From contig UQTN01000129.1 in NCBI GenBank assembly GCA_900543945.1, positions 1-5,259 of the forward strand: a stretch of DNA of 5,259 nucleotides. Reading direction: 5' to 3'. Of this stretch, positions 5,114 to 5,259 are shown in pieces. Position 1 is the stretch's first letter; each line of letters starts with the position of its first letter. The position numbers and the translations under genes are program-made. This DNA comes from an uncultured Collinsella sp. Lineage in GTDB: Bacteria > Actinomycetota > Coriobacteriia > Coriobacteriales > Coriobacteriaceae. The notes beneath the pieces are model-generated. The model was not told the origin of the DNA. It was given only the letters and a program-made list of their open reading frames with translations, and searched no databases.

Positions 5114-5145
5114 GGGCGCCGTCGTTCAAACGAACGACGGCGCCC
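5114..5145 (+). terminator. Rho-independent terminator after the GntR gene
   Basis: A perfect 14-bp stem, GGGCGCCGTCGTTC/GAACGACGGCGCCC, with the 4-nt loop AAAC begins 11 bp past the stop codon. A T-run (TTTTTATT) starts 8 nt after the stem. The A-rich bases upstream (5101-5110) would give a U-run on the minus strand, so it could also stop transcription from the right. Confidence 0.88.
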
Positions 5146-5156
5146 ACACTCGCTTT

Positions 5157-5259
5157 TTATTCAGCCCTAGTCATCGCGCAAAGCCCCTTCCGCAGCACAC
5201 GGTGCGGCCAAGTCACCGCAGGCCGGGGCGGGAGGTGGAGCTTTCTCTCGGAAAACTTC
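5157..5259 (-). other. Right edge: possible 3' end of a convergent gene, frame uncertain
   Basis: Two minus frames are open from the window end. One stops at TAG 5167-5169 (30 codons; the peptide ends EGALRDD and is Pro/Ala-rich). The other stops at TAA 5157-5159 (33 codons, with more G/C at third positions). I recognise neither peptide. A convergent gene sharing the bidirectional hairpin at 5114-5145 would make sense. A non-coding or repeated intergenic sequence is equally possible. Confidence 0.22.

Noticed and set aside
1..5259. CRISPR array, insertion sequence, tRNA or rRNA
   Set aside because: No regularly spaced repeats, transposase motifs, terminal inverted repeats, or tRNA-like cloverleaf were seen on either strand.

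Overview
The window is a GC-rich bacterial segment. The protein style and the GGAGG/GGGGA-type ribosome sites suggest a gut actinobacterium of the Coriobacteriia, such as Collinsella. This is an impression from sequence character, not a database result.

Layout. The left edge (1-180) holds no gene I can support. Two minus-strand genes follow: a MarR-family repressor (181-657) and, just upstream of it, a small two-helix membrane protein of unknown function with a His-rich N-terminus (726-1052). A strong terminator hairpin (1196-1225) separates this pair from a four-gene minus-strand operon for a complete mannose-family (mannose/fructose/sorbose, EII-Man) PTS permease. It is transcribed in the order IIA (3577-4011), IIB (3005-3493), IIC (2075-2932), IID (1248-2075). 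A roughly 300-bp AT-rich divergent control region (4012-4319) follows. A plus-strand GntR/HutC-type regulator with a UTRA ligand domain (4320-5102) comes next, closed by a 14-bp-stem terminator (5114-5145). The last ~90 bases may be the 3' end of a convergent minus-strand gene, but this is not secure.

How it works together. EI and HPr, encoded elsewhere, would phosphorylate the IIA histidine (His9). The phosphate passes to the IIB histidine (His13) and then to a sugar brought in by the IIC/IID membrane complex. No sugar-catabolic enzyme is present, so the substrate cannot be read from the window. The divergent GntR/UTRA protein is the obvious local regulator and would sense a sugar or sugar phosphate. 

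The most notable hidden signal is a 19-bp motif (AATW-GTTGC-N5-KYAAC). It occurs twice in the PTS control region and once directly upstream of marR, 3.4 kb away. It suggests that the MarR protein, or another shared factor, ties the PTS to the marR locus. Separately, the acidic C-terminal codons of IIC double as the ribosome binding site of IID. I do not see evidence for a wholly new system; the interest lies in regulatory wiring and in the unassigned membrane protein.
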